Below are positions 57,099-64,000 of a DNA stretch of 64,000 bases, one piece after another. A program made the translations under genes and the position numbers. The DNA is taken from NCBI RefSeq assembly GCF_023150065.1, contig NZ_JAKLLN010000002.1:310001-374000 (forward strand), given 5' to 3'. Below the pieces are notes generated by a model. It had not been told where the DNA came from. It ran no database searches and saw only the letters and a list, made by a program, of their open reading frames with translations. The DNA is from Zoogloea sp. GTDB taxonomy: Bacteria > Pseudomonadota > Gammaproteobacteria > Burkholderiales > Rhodocyclaceae. Each line of letters begins with the position of its first letter. Position 1 is the first letter of the stretch.

Positions 57099-58088
57099 AT
57101 GCCCAAATTATGGTTCAGCAGGTATTGGTTCTTCCTTTGTTCGCTCTTCATCCTGATGGCTGGGTTTGCCGGCCCGGCCTCCGCCGAGTGGGGCGAAGGC
57201 GAGTACCGCATCATCAAGGCCCTGTATGGCACGCCCGACCGGCATATCGATGTGACTTCACGCCTCAAGGAGCTGGCCCAGCGGGACGAGCGCTTCCGCC
57301 TGGGTAACGGCGTGTTCGGCACCGATCCGGACAAGGGCCGCGTCAAGACCCTGCGCATCGAGGCGGTGAGCCCGTCCGGGCGCAACCGTACCTTCGAGTA
57401 CACCGAGGGCAGCTGGGTGGACGGTGCCCAGTTCCAGGGCTGGAGCAGCGGCAACTGGGGCGGTAACGACGATAACGGCGCGGGCTGGGGCGACCGGCCG
57501 GGCTACCGGGACCGGAACGAGGGCGAGTACCGCATCCTCCAGGCCCAGTACGGCACCGCCGAACGCAATGTGGATGTGACCCGCCGCCTGCGCGAGCTGG
57601 CCGGCCGGGACGAGCGTTTTCGACTGAGCAACAAGACCTTTGGCGTCGACCCCGACAAGGGCCGCGTGAAGGTGCTGCGCATCTACGCCGAGGGCCCCCG
57701 GGGCCAGCGCACCTTTGAATACACCGAGGGTAGCTGGGTGGATGGCGCCCAGTTTGCCGGCTGGTCCGGCGGCAGCTGGGGCAATGGTGGCTGGAATGGC
57801 GGCTGGGGCGGCTCGCGCCCGTCCTACAACGACAACAACCGTGATCGCGACCCGGATGGGCTGAAGATCCTGCGTGCCGAGTACGGCACCAACAACAAGC
57901 GCATCGACATCACCCATCGCCTCAGCCAGCGGGTCATCCTGAACCGCCTGACCGAGCGGGTGAATAACGACCTGGCCGGCAACGACCCGGCCCGTGACCA
58001 GGTCAAGCGCCTGTGGGTGACCTACAGCGTCGAAGGCCGCGAGATGCGCCGTGACGTGCGCGAAGGCCAGGTGCTGATCCTGCCATGA
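57099..58088 (+). CDS. Exported protein with three DUF3395-like repeats
   Basis: A 329-residue protein with a signal peptide (cleavage near ASA, about residue 29) and no known enzyme motif. Three tandem units each start with EGEYRI/DGLKIL then YGT and a DVT/DIT segment: about 34-113, 141-220 and 250-329. The first two end in identical FEYTEGSWVDGAQF. The third is the most DUF3395-like (VKRLWVTYSVEG...VREGQVLILP). Linkers are rich in Gly, Trp, Asn and Arg (GNGGWNGGWGGSRP). A structural or binding role outside the cytoplasm is likely. DUF3395 is otherwise best known from the C-terminus of DNAJC11-type proteins. No operon partner; terminator follows. Confidence 0.78.
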   Translation: MPKLWFSRYWFFLCSLFILMAGFAGPASAEWGEGEYRIIKALYGTPDRHIDVTSRLKELAQRDERFRLGNGVFGTDPDKGRVKTLRIEAVSPSGRNRTFEYTEGSWVDGAQFQGWSSGNWGGNDDNGAGWGDRPGYRDRNEGEYRILQAQYGTAERNVDVTRRLRELAGRDERFRLSNKTFGVDPDKGRVKVLRIYAEGPRGQRTFEYTEGSWVDGAQFAGWSGGSWGNGGWNGGWGGSRPSYNDNNRDRDPDGLKILRAEYGTNNKRIDITHRLSQRVILNRLTERVNNDLAGNDPARDQVKRLWVTYSVEGREMRRDVREGQVLILP

Positions 58089-58129
58089 TTGGCGTGTGAG
58101 GCTGGGCGGGGCGCTGCGGCGATCCTGCG

Positions 58130-58179
58130 CCGAAGATGCAAAACGGGCTCCGTAACTGGAGCCCGTTTTGCATCTTCGG
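58130..58179. terminator. Bidirectional terminator with 22-bp stem
   Basis: A perfect 22-bp inverted repeat (58130-58151 with 58158-58179) encloses a 6-base loop and contains AAAA/TTTT runs within the stem. It sits between convergent genes and should stop both transcripts. Confidence 0.85.
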
Positions 58180-58194
58180 CCGATCTGGCACAGT

Positions 58195-60333
58195 CTAGAA
58201 CCTCATCCGCAGCGACAGCTCGTAAGTGCGCGGGTTGGCGATCAGTGCCTGGGTGTTGCCGTAGGCCGATTCGGCATACAGCGCGTCGGTGGCGTTGCGG
58301 ATGCGCAAGCCCACATCGGTGGTCTTGCTGTATCGGTAGTCGGCCGACAGGTCCAGGGTGGTGTAGGACGGCAGTTGCAGGGTGTTGGCGTCGTTGATGT
58401 AGGCCTTGTCCACGTGTCTTGCCCAGGCGCCGAGGGTCAACGCGTTGATCGGCCTGTACTGGACACCCAGGTTGGCCAGCCAGCGCGGTACCAGGCGCGG
58501 CTGGTTGCCATTGAAGGACACCGGCGGGTTGCCCGCCGAGTAGTCGTCGTAGCGGGCATGGACGTAGGTGATGTTGCCGTCCACCTGCCACTGGCGAGTG
58601 GGGCGCAGGCCCAGGCTCAGCTCGAGGCCCCGGGACGACTGCTCACCGACCGCCAGCCGGTTGGTCGGGCGGGCCGGGTCGGGCACGAAGACATTGCGTT
58701 TCTGGATGTCGTAGGCCGCCGCCGTCCATTCACCCTTGCCGCCCCAGATGCCCTGTTTCAAGCCGATCTCGAACTGCTTGGCGGTGGTCAGGTCGAGCTG
58801 GCTCTGGTTGCGGTTCAGGACCACCAGGGAGCCGCCGGGCTCCACCGCGGTGGCGTAGGAGACATACACGGTGGTGTCCGGGCTGAGGTCATAGACGACC
58901 CCCGCGCGCCAGGAGTTGAAACTGTGTGCCTTGGATTCCTTCGGGGCGCCGGCCTGGTCAAAGTAGATCCAGTCGGTCTTGAAGTTGTCGTGCCGCGCGC
59001 CGCCCACCAGCTTGAGCTTGGACGTGAGGGACAGCTGGTCTTCGGCAAACACCGACCACTGTTCGATGGACACGTCCCGGGCCAGGGACTTGAAAACGTT
59101 GGTGCCGCTGCTCAGGCTGACGCTCGGCGGATTGTAGGCGTCGACGGGGGCTTCGGTTCCTGCCGGAAAGCCGTTTCGCCGGGTCTTGAAATCCGTCCGG
59201 TTGATGTCGGTGCCCACCACGAAGCGGTTGTCCATGCCGCCGAGCTTGCCCTTGAACAGGGCATCGAGACGGTTGCCGACCAGCTGGTGATCGTGATCCA
59301 GGTCGGCCCAAGTGTTGCGCCTCACGGTCGGCGTGGCGCCAGCGATGTAGGTGAAGTCATCCACGTCGCGCCAGTCGCGGAAGGAGTCGTAGTAGTAGGC
59401 CTGGTTGCGCACTTCCACATCCGGCGTCACCTGCCATTCGAGATTGGCCCGGAGCCAGGTGGTGTCGGACTTGTATTTGTTGTCGCTCAGGTTGTTGTAG
59501 TTGATGCGCCGCAGGGATCGGCTGATCCGGCCATTGACCAGCGGGGTGCCGTAGTACAGATCCTCCACGTCGTCGTGCAGCCGGTCGAGCTCCAGGGTCA
59601 GCTTGAGGGTGCTGCTCAGCTTGAACAGCAGCGACCCGGTGAAGCGGTCGAGTCCGGTCCGTTCGCCATGGACGTTGCTGCCGTAGTGGTTGGTGCTGAT
59701 GTCGGCCCGATAGGCCACGACATCGTCCTTGATCGCGCCGCCCGTGCCGGCATGCAGCCGGTGGCTGTTGTAGCTCGAAAAGGCGTAGTCCAGCTCGAAG
59801 GGCTGGGCGCTGAAGCTGGGCGCGCGGGAGATCAGGTTGATGGTCGCCCCGGTGCCGCCCTCGCCGTTGAGCACCGAGGCCGGCCCGCGCAGCACCTCGA
59901 TGCGGTCGTAGTTGGCGGTGTCGAGCACCCGGGACGAAAAGTTGGAGCTGCCCGGTACCCGCACGCCGTTGTAGAGCCAGGTGACGCCGTTTTCGATGAA
60001 GCCCCGCGCGGAGAAACCCACGTGTGATCCGCCCACCCGTCCGCCGGTCATGCCGGTGATCTTGCCCACCGCATCGACCATGGTGCGATCGCCCCGCTCC
60101 TGCATGGTCTCCTGGCTGATGACGTCGACGCTGGCGGGGATCTCCCGCAGGGTCGTACCCAGACGTGATCCGGTGCTGGCCGGCAGGTCCAGCGGGATGG
60201 CGCTCCTGTCCCGCTCGCCGCTGACGGAGATCGTCGACAGCTCTTTGGCTTCCTCGGCATGCGCTGCCTGGGCGCCCAGGGCTCCCAGAACTGCAAGGGC
60301 AATCGAAGCCGGCTTGAATCGATGGTGTTTCAT
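58195..60333 (-). CDS. TonB-dependent siderophore receptor (FhuE/FpvA-like)
   Basis: A 712-residue receptor. The signal peptide ends AHA at about 26, a TonB-box-like ELSTISVSG follows, and the plug shows TTLREIPASVDVISQETM and TMVDAVGKITGMTGG, RVPGSSNFSSRVLD and VLRGPASVLNGEGG. The barrel ends in SLRMRF. The closest resemblance is to coprogen/ferrioxamine-type receptors. The ATG at 60333 (AGGA upstream) gives a proper signal. It is divergent from another receptor, with a Fur-box-like sequence in the shared 241-base region. Confidence 0.9.
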   Translation of the reverse strand: MKHHRFKPASIALAVLGALGAQAAHAEEAKELSTISVSGERDRSAIPLDLPASTGSRLGTTLREIPASVDVISQETMQERGDRTMVDAVGKITGMTGGRVGGSHVGFSARGFIENGVTWLYNGVRVPGSSNFSSRVLDTANYDRIEVLRGPASVLNGEGGTGATINLISRAPSFSAQPFELDYAFSSYNSHRLHAGTGGAIKDDVVAYRADISTNHYGSNVHGERTGLDRFTGSLLFKLSSTLKLTLELDRLHDDVEDLYYGTPLVNGRISRSLRRINYNNLSDNKYKSDTTWLRANLEWQVTPDVEVRNQAYYYDSFRDWRDVDDFTYIAGATPTVRRNTWADLDHDHQLVGNRLDALFKGKLGGMDNRFVVGTDINRTDFKTRRNGFPAGTEAPVDAYNPPSVSLSSGTNVFKSLARDVSIEQWSVFAEDQLSLTSKLKLVGGARHDNFKTDWIYFDQAGAPKESKAHSFNSWRAGVVYDLSPDTTVYVSYATAVEPGGSLVVLNRNQSQLDLTTAKQFEIGLKQGIWGGKGEWTAAAYDIQKRNVFVPDPARPTNRLAVGEQSSRGLELSLGLRPTRQWQVDGNITYVHARYDDYSAGNPPVSFNGNQPRLVPRWLANLGVQYRPINALTLGAWARHVDKAYINDANTLQLPSYTTLDLSADYRYSKTTDVGLRIRNATDALYAESAYGNTQALIANPRTYELSLRMRF

Positions 60334-60504
60334 GCAAGAGTCCTGCTTTTTTTGTGTTGTGGTGGATGTCCGGCAGGCGCCATGCACGGCCGCCCTCCCA
60401 TGTTTGAAGCTGCGGGGCGGAGTGTGGCAGCGTGATCCTGAACGTCATTGCGACATAGTGTCGCGGCTGGGGCAGGGGAGTTGCAGGGTGCAATCAGGGT
60501 TTGA

Positions 60505-60523
60505 AATGAGAATCGGTATCATT
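60505..60523. promoter_or_regulatory. Fur-box-like operator between two divergent receptors
   Basis: AATGAGAATCGGTATCATT has AATGA/TCATT ends in perfect symmetry and differs at few positions from the AATGAGAAT-N-ATTCTCATT pattern of beta/gammaproteobacterial Fur boxes. It is 51 bases before the plus-strand receptor ATG and is nearer that gene than the minus-strand one. Iron-repressed expression is predicted. Confidence 0.7.
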
Positions 60524-60574
60524 TATATTCGCATCCTTTCGTCCGCCTGACCTCGTCCCGGAGCCTTCCGCACC

Positions 60575-62779
60575 ATGTCCCGATCCTTCCAGCCCCACCC
60601 CATCCACCTGGCCATCCTCCTGCTGGCCGCCGGCCCGGCCCTGGCCCAGGGCAGCCCCGAGGACGACGCCCTGACCCTCGCGCCGGTCAAGGTGCAGGCC
60701 AGCGCCGACGCGTCGGCCCAGGGCCTGCAGCCGGCCTATCCGGGCGGGCAGGTGGCCCGGGGCGGGCGGGTCGGGGTGCTGGGCCAGCGGGACAACATGG
60801 AGACGCCGTTCTCGGTGACCAGCTACACCAACGATCTGATCCAGGACCGTCAGGCCCGCAGCGTCGGCGAGGTGCTGCAGAACGACCCCGGCGTGCGCAT
60901 GGCCCGGGGTTTCGGCAATTTCCAGGAGTCCTACTTCATCCGCGGCTTCATCCTGGGCTCGGACGACGTGGCCTACAACGGCCTGTACAGCCTGCTGCCG
61001 CGCCAGTACATCGCCACCGAGCTGTTCGAGCGGGTGGAGCTGCTGCGCGGCGCGTCCACCTTTCTCAATGGCGTGACGCCGGGCAACGGCGGCCTGGGCG
61101 GTGCCATCAACCTGCTGCCCAAGCGCGCGCCCAACGAGCCGCTGACCCGCTTCACCACCGGGATCAGCGGCCGGGGCCAGGCCAGCCTGGCGGCCGATGT
61201 GGCCCGCCGCTTCGGGCCGGATGACCGCCTCGGTGTGCGCGTCAATGTGGCCCACCGGGACGGCGAGACGGCCATCGCCGACGAGAAGTCCAAGCTCAGC
61301 CTGGTGTCCCTGGGCGTCGACTGGCGCAGCCGTGACGTGCGCCTGTCCGCCGACCTGGGCTGGCAGGACAACCAGCTCAAGCAGACCCGCCCCAACGTGA
61401 CCCTGTCATCGGCGGTCACCAGCGTGCCCCGGGCGCCCGATGCCTCGGCCAACTTCGCCCAGCCCTGGTCCTTCTCGAACGAGCGCGACCTGTTTGGCAC
61501 CCTGCGCGGCGAGATTGACCTGTCGGCCGACCTCACCGCCTATGCCGCCTACGGCCTGCGCCGCAGCGACGAGGCCAATGCCCTGGCCAACCTCACCGTC
61601 AGCAACGGCAGCACCGGGGCGGGCAGCACCTACCGCTTCGACAACACCCGGGAAGACAAGGTGAACACCGGCGAGATCGGCCTGCGGGGCAAGCTGCGCA
61701 CGGGCTCGGTGGGGCATGAGTGGGTGCTCTCCGGCAGCTACTTCGAGCTGGAGAAGAAGAACGCCTACGCCATGGACTGGCGCAACACCCTGGCCACCAA
61801 TCTGTACACGCCCAGCAGCTACGCCCTGCCGGCCTTCAGCGCCAACACCCTGTATGGCAACCGGCTGGCCTCGCCGGCCCTCAACGGCGTGACCCGCCTG
61901 GTGAGCTACGCCATCGGCGATACCCTGTCGCTGCTCGACGACCGTCTGCTCGTCACCGCCGGCCTGCGTCATCAGCAGATCTACGCCCGCAGCTACGCCT
62001 ACAACACCGGCGTCGCCGGGAAGGCCTACGACGACAGCCGTGCCAGCCCGATCCTGGGGGCGGTGTACAAGCTCGACCGCCGGGTGTCGGTGTACGCCAA
62101 CTACATCGAGGGGCTGGTGCAGGGCGATACCGCGCCGACCTCCTCGGGGGGGACGGCCGTGCGCAACGCCGGTGACATGCTGTCGCCCTACGTCTCGCGC
62201 CAGAAAGAGGTGGGCGTGAAGTTCGACGCCGGGCGCCTGGGCATGGGCCTGGCGCTGTTCTCCACCGAGCGGCCGCGCGCCGTGCTGACCAGCGATGCTC
62301 GCTATGTGGCCGAGGGCAAGGACCGGCACCAGGGGCTGGAGTTCACCGTGTTCGGCGAGGCCACCCGGGGCCTGCGCGTGCTGGGCGGCCTGACCCTGCT
62401 CGACGCCGAGCAGCAGCAGACCGGCTCGGCCACCACCGACGGCAAGCGCGTCATCGGCGTGCCGCGCCAGCAGGCCAACCTGGGCCTGGAGTGGGATGTG
62501 CCGGGCGTGCGCGGGCTGGCCCTGGATGGCCGCGTGGTGCACACCGGCGCCACCTACGCCAACGCCACCAACAGCCTCAAAGTGGACGCCTGGACCCGCC
62601 TGGACGTGGGCGCCCGCTACCTCATGGAAGTCTCCAGCACCCCGGTCACCCTGCGTGCCCGCATCGACAACCTGATGGACAAGAACTACTGGGCCTCGGT
62701 GGGCGGCTACCCCGGTTCGGGCTACCTGGTGGCCAGCGGCCCGCGCACCCTGGCGCTGAGCGCCTCGGTGGACTTCTGA
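60575..62779 (+). CDS. TonB-dependent siderophore receptor
   Basis: A 734-residue receptor. The signal peptide ends ALAQ at about 25. The plug contains ETPFSVTSYTNDLIQDRQ, SVGEVLQNDPGVRMARG, SYFIRGFILGSD and VELLRGASTFLNGVTPGNGGLGG, and the barrel has IDNLMDKNYWASVGG with a C-terminal SASVDF. This set is typical of catecholate or hydroxamate siderophore receptors. A Fur-like box precedes it. It is the first gene of an operon with a PepSY membrane protein 18 bases downstream, a common iron-acquisition arrangement. Confidence 0.92.
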   Translation: MSRSFQPHPIHLAILLLAAGPALAQGSPEDDALTLAPVKVQASADASAQGLQPAYPGGQVARGGRVGVLGQRDNMETPFSVTSYTNDLIQDRQARSVGEVLQNDPGVRMARGFGNFQESYFIRGFILGSDDVAYNGLYSLLPRQYIATELFERVELLRGASTFLNGVTPGNGGLGGAINLLPKRAPNEPLTRFTTGISGRGQASLAADVARRFGPDDRLGVRVNVAHRDGETAIADEKSKLSLVSLGVDWRSRDVRLSADLGWQDNQLKQTRPNVTLSSAVTSVPRAPDASANFAQPWSFSNERDLFGTLRGEIDLSADLTAYAAYGLRRSDEANALANLTVSNGSTGAGSTYRFDNTREDKVNTGEIGLRGKLRTGSVGHEWVLSGSYFELEKKNAYAMDWRNTLATNLYTPSSYALPAFSANTLYGNRLASPALNGVTRLVSYAIGDTLSLLDDRLLVTAGLRHQQIYARSYAYNTGVAGKAYDDSRASPILGAVYKLDRRVSVYANYIEGLVQGDTAPTSSGGTAVRNAGDMLSPYVSRQKEVGVKFDAGRLGMGLALFSTERPRAVLTSDARYVAEGKDRHQGLEFTVFGEATRGLRVLGGLTLLDAEQQQTGSATTDGKRVIGVPRQQANLGLEWDVPGVRGLALDGRVVHTGATYANATNSLKVDAWTRLDVGARYLMEVSSTPVTLRARIDNLMDKNYWASVGGYPGSGYLVASGPRTLALSASVDF

Positions 62780-62797
62780 CGCCGCCGGAGCCTGTCC

Positions 62798-63952
62798 ATG
62801 TTCTCGTCCACCCGTGCCCTGCGCCGCTGGAGCTGGATCCACACCTGGAGCAGCCTGGTGTGCACGGCCTTCATGCTGCTCCTGTGCATCACCGGCCTGC
62901 CGCTGATCTTTCATCACGAGATCGGCCACTGGCTGGGCAACATCGTCGAGCCACCCGAGATGGCGGCAAATGCGCCCCGGGTGAGCATGGACCATGTGCT
63001 TGAGCAGGCTCAGGCGCGCTTCCCCGGCAAGGTGGTCAAGTTCGCCTCCCAGGAGGTGGACGACGACCGGGTGTGGTACGTGTCGTTGGCCGACGGGCTC
63101 GGGCGGGGCACCCATTTCAAGCAGGCGGCGGTGGACGCCCGCAGCGGCGAAGTGCTCAACGAGCCCCCTCTGGACAAGGGCTTCATGCACGTGATGTTCA
63201 AGCTCCACACCGACCTCTTTGCCGGCCTGCCGGGCATGCTCTTTCTGGGTTTCATGGGCATGCTGCTGGTGCTGTCCCTGGTGTCGGGCACCGTGCTCTA
63301 CGCGCCTTTCATGCGCAAGCTGCGCTTTGGCGAAGTGCGCAGCGAGCGCGGCCCCCGCATCAAATGGCTCGACATGCACAACGTCCAGGGCATCGTCACC
63401 CTGGTGTGGCTCACCGTGGTGGGCGCCACCGGAGTCATCAACACCTGGGCCGACCTGCTGGTGGACCACTGGAAGAACAACCAGCTGGCCGAAATGGTGT
63501 CCGCCTACCAGGCCCTGCCGCGCCCCGAAAAGCTCGGCTCCCTCGACACCGCCGTGCGCGCCGCCCTGGCCCAGGAGCCCGGCATGGCGATCAAGTTCAT
63601 CGCCTTTCCCGGCACCTCATTTACCAGCCCCCATCACTACGCCATCTTCATGCGCGGTGATTCGCCTCTCACCCAGCGCATCCTCAAGCCCGTGCTGGTG
63701 GACGCGGTGACCGGCAAGGTGACCGACAGCCGCGAGATGCCCTGGTACTTCTACATCCTCAAGCTCTCCCAGCCCCTGCACTTCGGGGACTACGGCGGGC
63801 TGCCGCTGCAGATCATCTGGGCGCTGCTGGATATCGCCAGCATCATCGTGCTGGGCAGCGGCCTCTACCTGTGGCTGGCCCGGCGCAAGCTGCGCGCTGC
63901 CCGGCTGGAGGCCCCGGGAAGCGGCACCGCCGTGGCGGAGGCCGCCCGATGA
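62798..63952 (+). CDS. PepSY-domain inner-membrane protein (PiuB-like iron-regulated)
   Basis: A 384-residue membrane protein of the PepSY_TM family. Helices are near residues 18-38 (TAFMLLLCITGLPLIF), 145-168 (LFLGFMGMLLVLSLVSG), 195-220 (IVTLVWLTVVGATGVI) and 340-365, with conserved His in HHEIGHWL and HTDLFAGLPG. Family members occur beside siderophore receptors and are thought to reduce or release iron in the periplasm. Its stop overlaps the next start as ATGA. Start choice ATG 62798. Confidence 0.88.
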   Translation: MFSSTRALRRWSWIHTWSSLVCTAFMLLLCITGLPLIFHHEIGHWLGNIVEPPEMAANAPRVSMDHVLEQAQARFPGKVVKFASQEVDDDRVWYVSLADGLGRGTHFKQAAVDARSGEVLNEPPLDKGFMHVMFKLHTDLFAGLPGMLFLGFMGMLLVLSLVSGTVLYAPFMRKLRFGEVRSERGPRIKWLDMHNVQGIVTLVWLTVVGATGVINTWADLLVDHWKNNQLAEMVSAYQALPRPEKLGSLDTAVRAALAQEPGMAIKFIAFPGTSFTSPHHYAIFMRGDSPLTQRILKPVLVDAVTGKVTDSREMPWYFYILKLSQPLHFGDYGGLPLQIIWALLDIASIIVLGSGLYLWLARRKLRAARLEAPGSGTAVAEAAR

Positions 63953-64000
63953 GGCGCACCGCCCGCCGTCCGGCATCCCAATCCCTATCTCTTTGGCGCT
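63949..64000 (+). CDS. Start of a further gene of the iron-uptake operon (truncated)
   Basis: An ATG at 63949 overlaps the PepSY gene stop by 4 bases and is open to the window edge (MRRTARRPASQSLSLWR). Receptor-PepSY operons often continue with small DUF3649/DUF3325 membrane proteins, which is the best guess, but 17 codons are too few to identify it. Confidence 0.45.
   Translation, partial: MRRTARRPASQSLSLWR

Overview
This is a GC-rich (roughly two-thirds G+C by eye) bacterial chromosome segment with dense, short-spaced operons. Gene content (DUF1415 protein, SlyX, RlhA, RegB/RegA-type redox regulators, a toluene monooxygenase with TmoS/TmoT-type regulators, cytochrome bd with CydX and CydP) points to a betaproteobacterium, most likely Rhodocyclales (Thauera, Azospira, Zoogloea or Dechloromonas relatives). 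The genus is an inference; no rRNA gene is present. I saw no insertion sequence, integrase, CRISPR array or phage gene.

Region 1 (1-19.4 kb) is housekeeping and signalling. It starts with flagellar flgP and a partial flgT behind a sigma-28-like promoter. Next come small conserved proteins, methyltransferases, the YlqF GTPase, a cyclic-nucleotide-binding MscS channel, a HIT protein, a thioredoxin-like protein, RlhA, SlyX and an adenylate/guanylate cyclase. A three-gene pseudopilin-like operon, a diguanylate cyclase and a LuxR-type two-component pair complete it.

Region 2 (19.4-31 kb) holds tRNA-Thr(TGT) and initiator tRNA-fMet, each with its own promoter and terminator signals. A GlpQ lipoprotein follows, then a thiolase/acyl-CoA dehydrogenase operon with a divergent AraC regulator. 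An HD-GYP response regulator, a periplasmic histidine phosphatase and a 1420-residue hybrid kinase form one tight operon.

Region 3 (31-41 kb) is a complete aromatic-oxidation island: tmoABCDEF (diiron toluene monooxygenase hydroxylase, Rieske ferredoxin, effector and reductase), a TodX/TbuX-type outer-membrane channel, the double-kinase sensor tmoS and its response regulator tmoT. tmoT is preceded by a 13-codon upstream ORF that overlaps its start. A TodT-box-like sequence lies upstream of tmoA.

Region 4 (41-54 kb) concerns metals and redox. Two TonB-dependent receptors come first; the first has a NikR-like palindrome in front of it. On the opposite strand runs the series regB-regA-DJ-1/PfpI-mbnP-mbnH-mbnH-porin. 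The MbnP-like protein carries an extra N-terminal half, MbnH is duplicated in tandem, and RegB keeps its quinone and redox-Cys motifs but appears to have lost its ATP-binding motifs. This cluster is the strongest candidate for a little-described system. Divergent from it is cydP-cydA-cydB-cydX, the cytochrome bd oxidase, sharing a 320-bp intergenic region with regB.

Region 5 (57-64 kb) has an exported protein with three copies of a DUF3395-like repeat, then two divergent TonB-dependent siderophore-type receptors flanking a Fur-box-like sequence. A PepSY-domain membrane protein and the first codons of a further gene run off the right edge.
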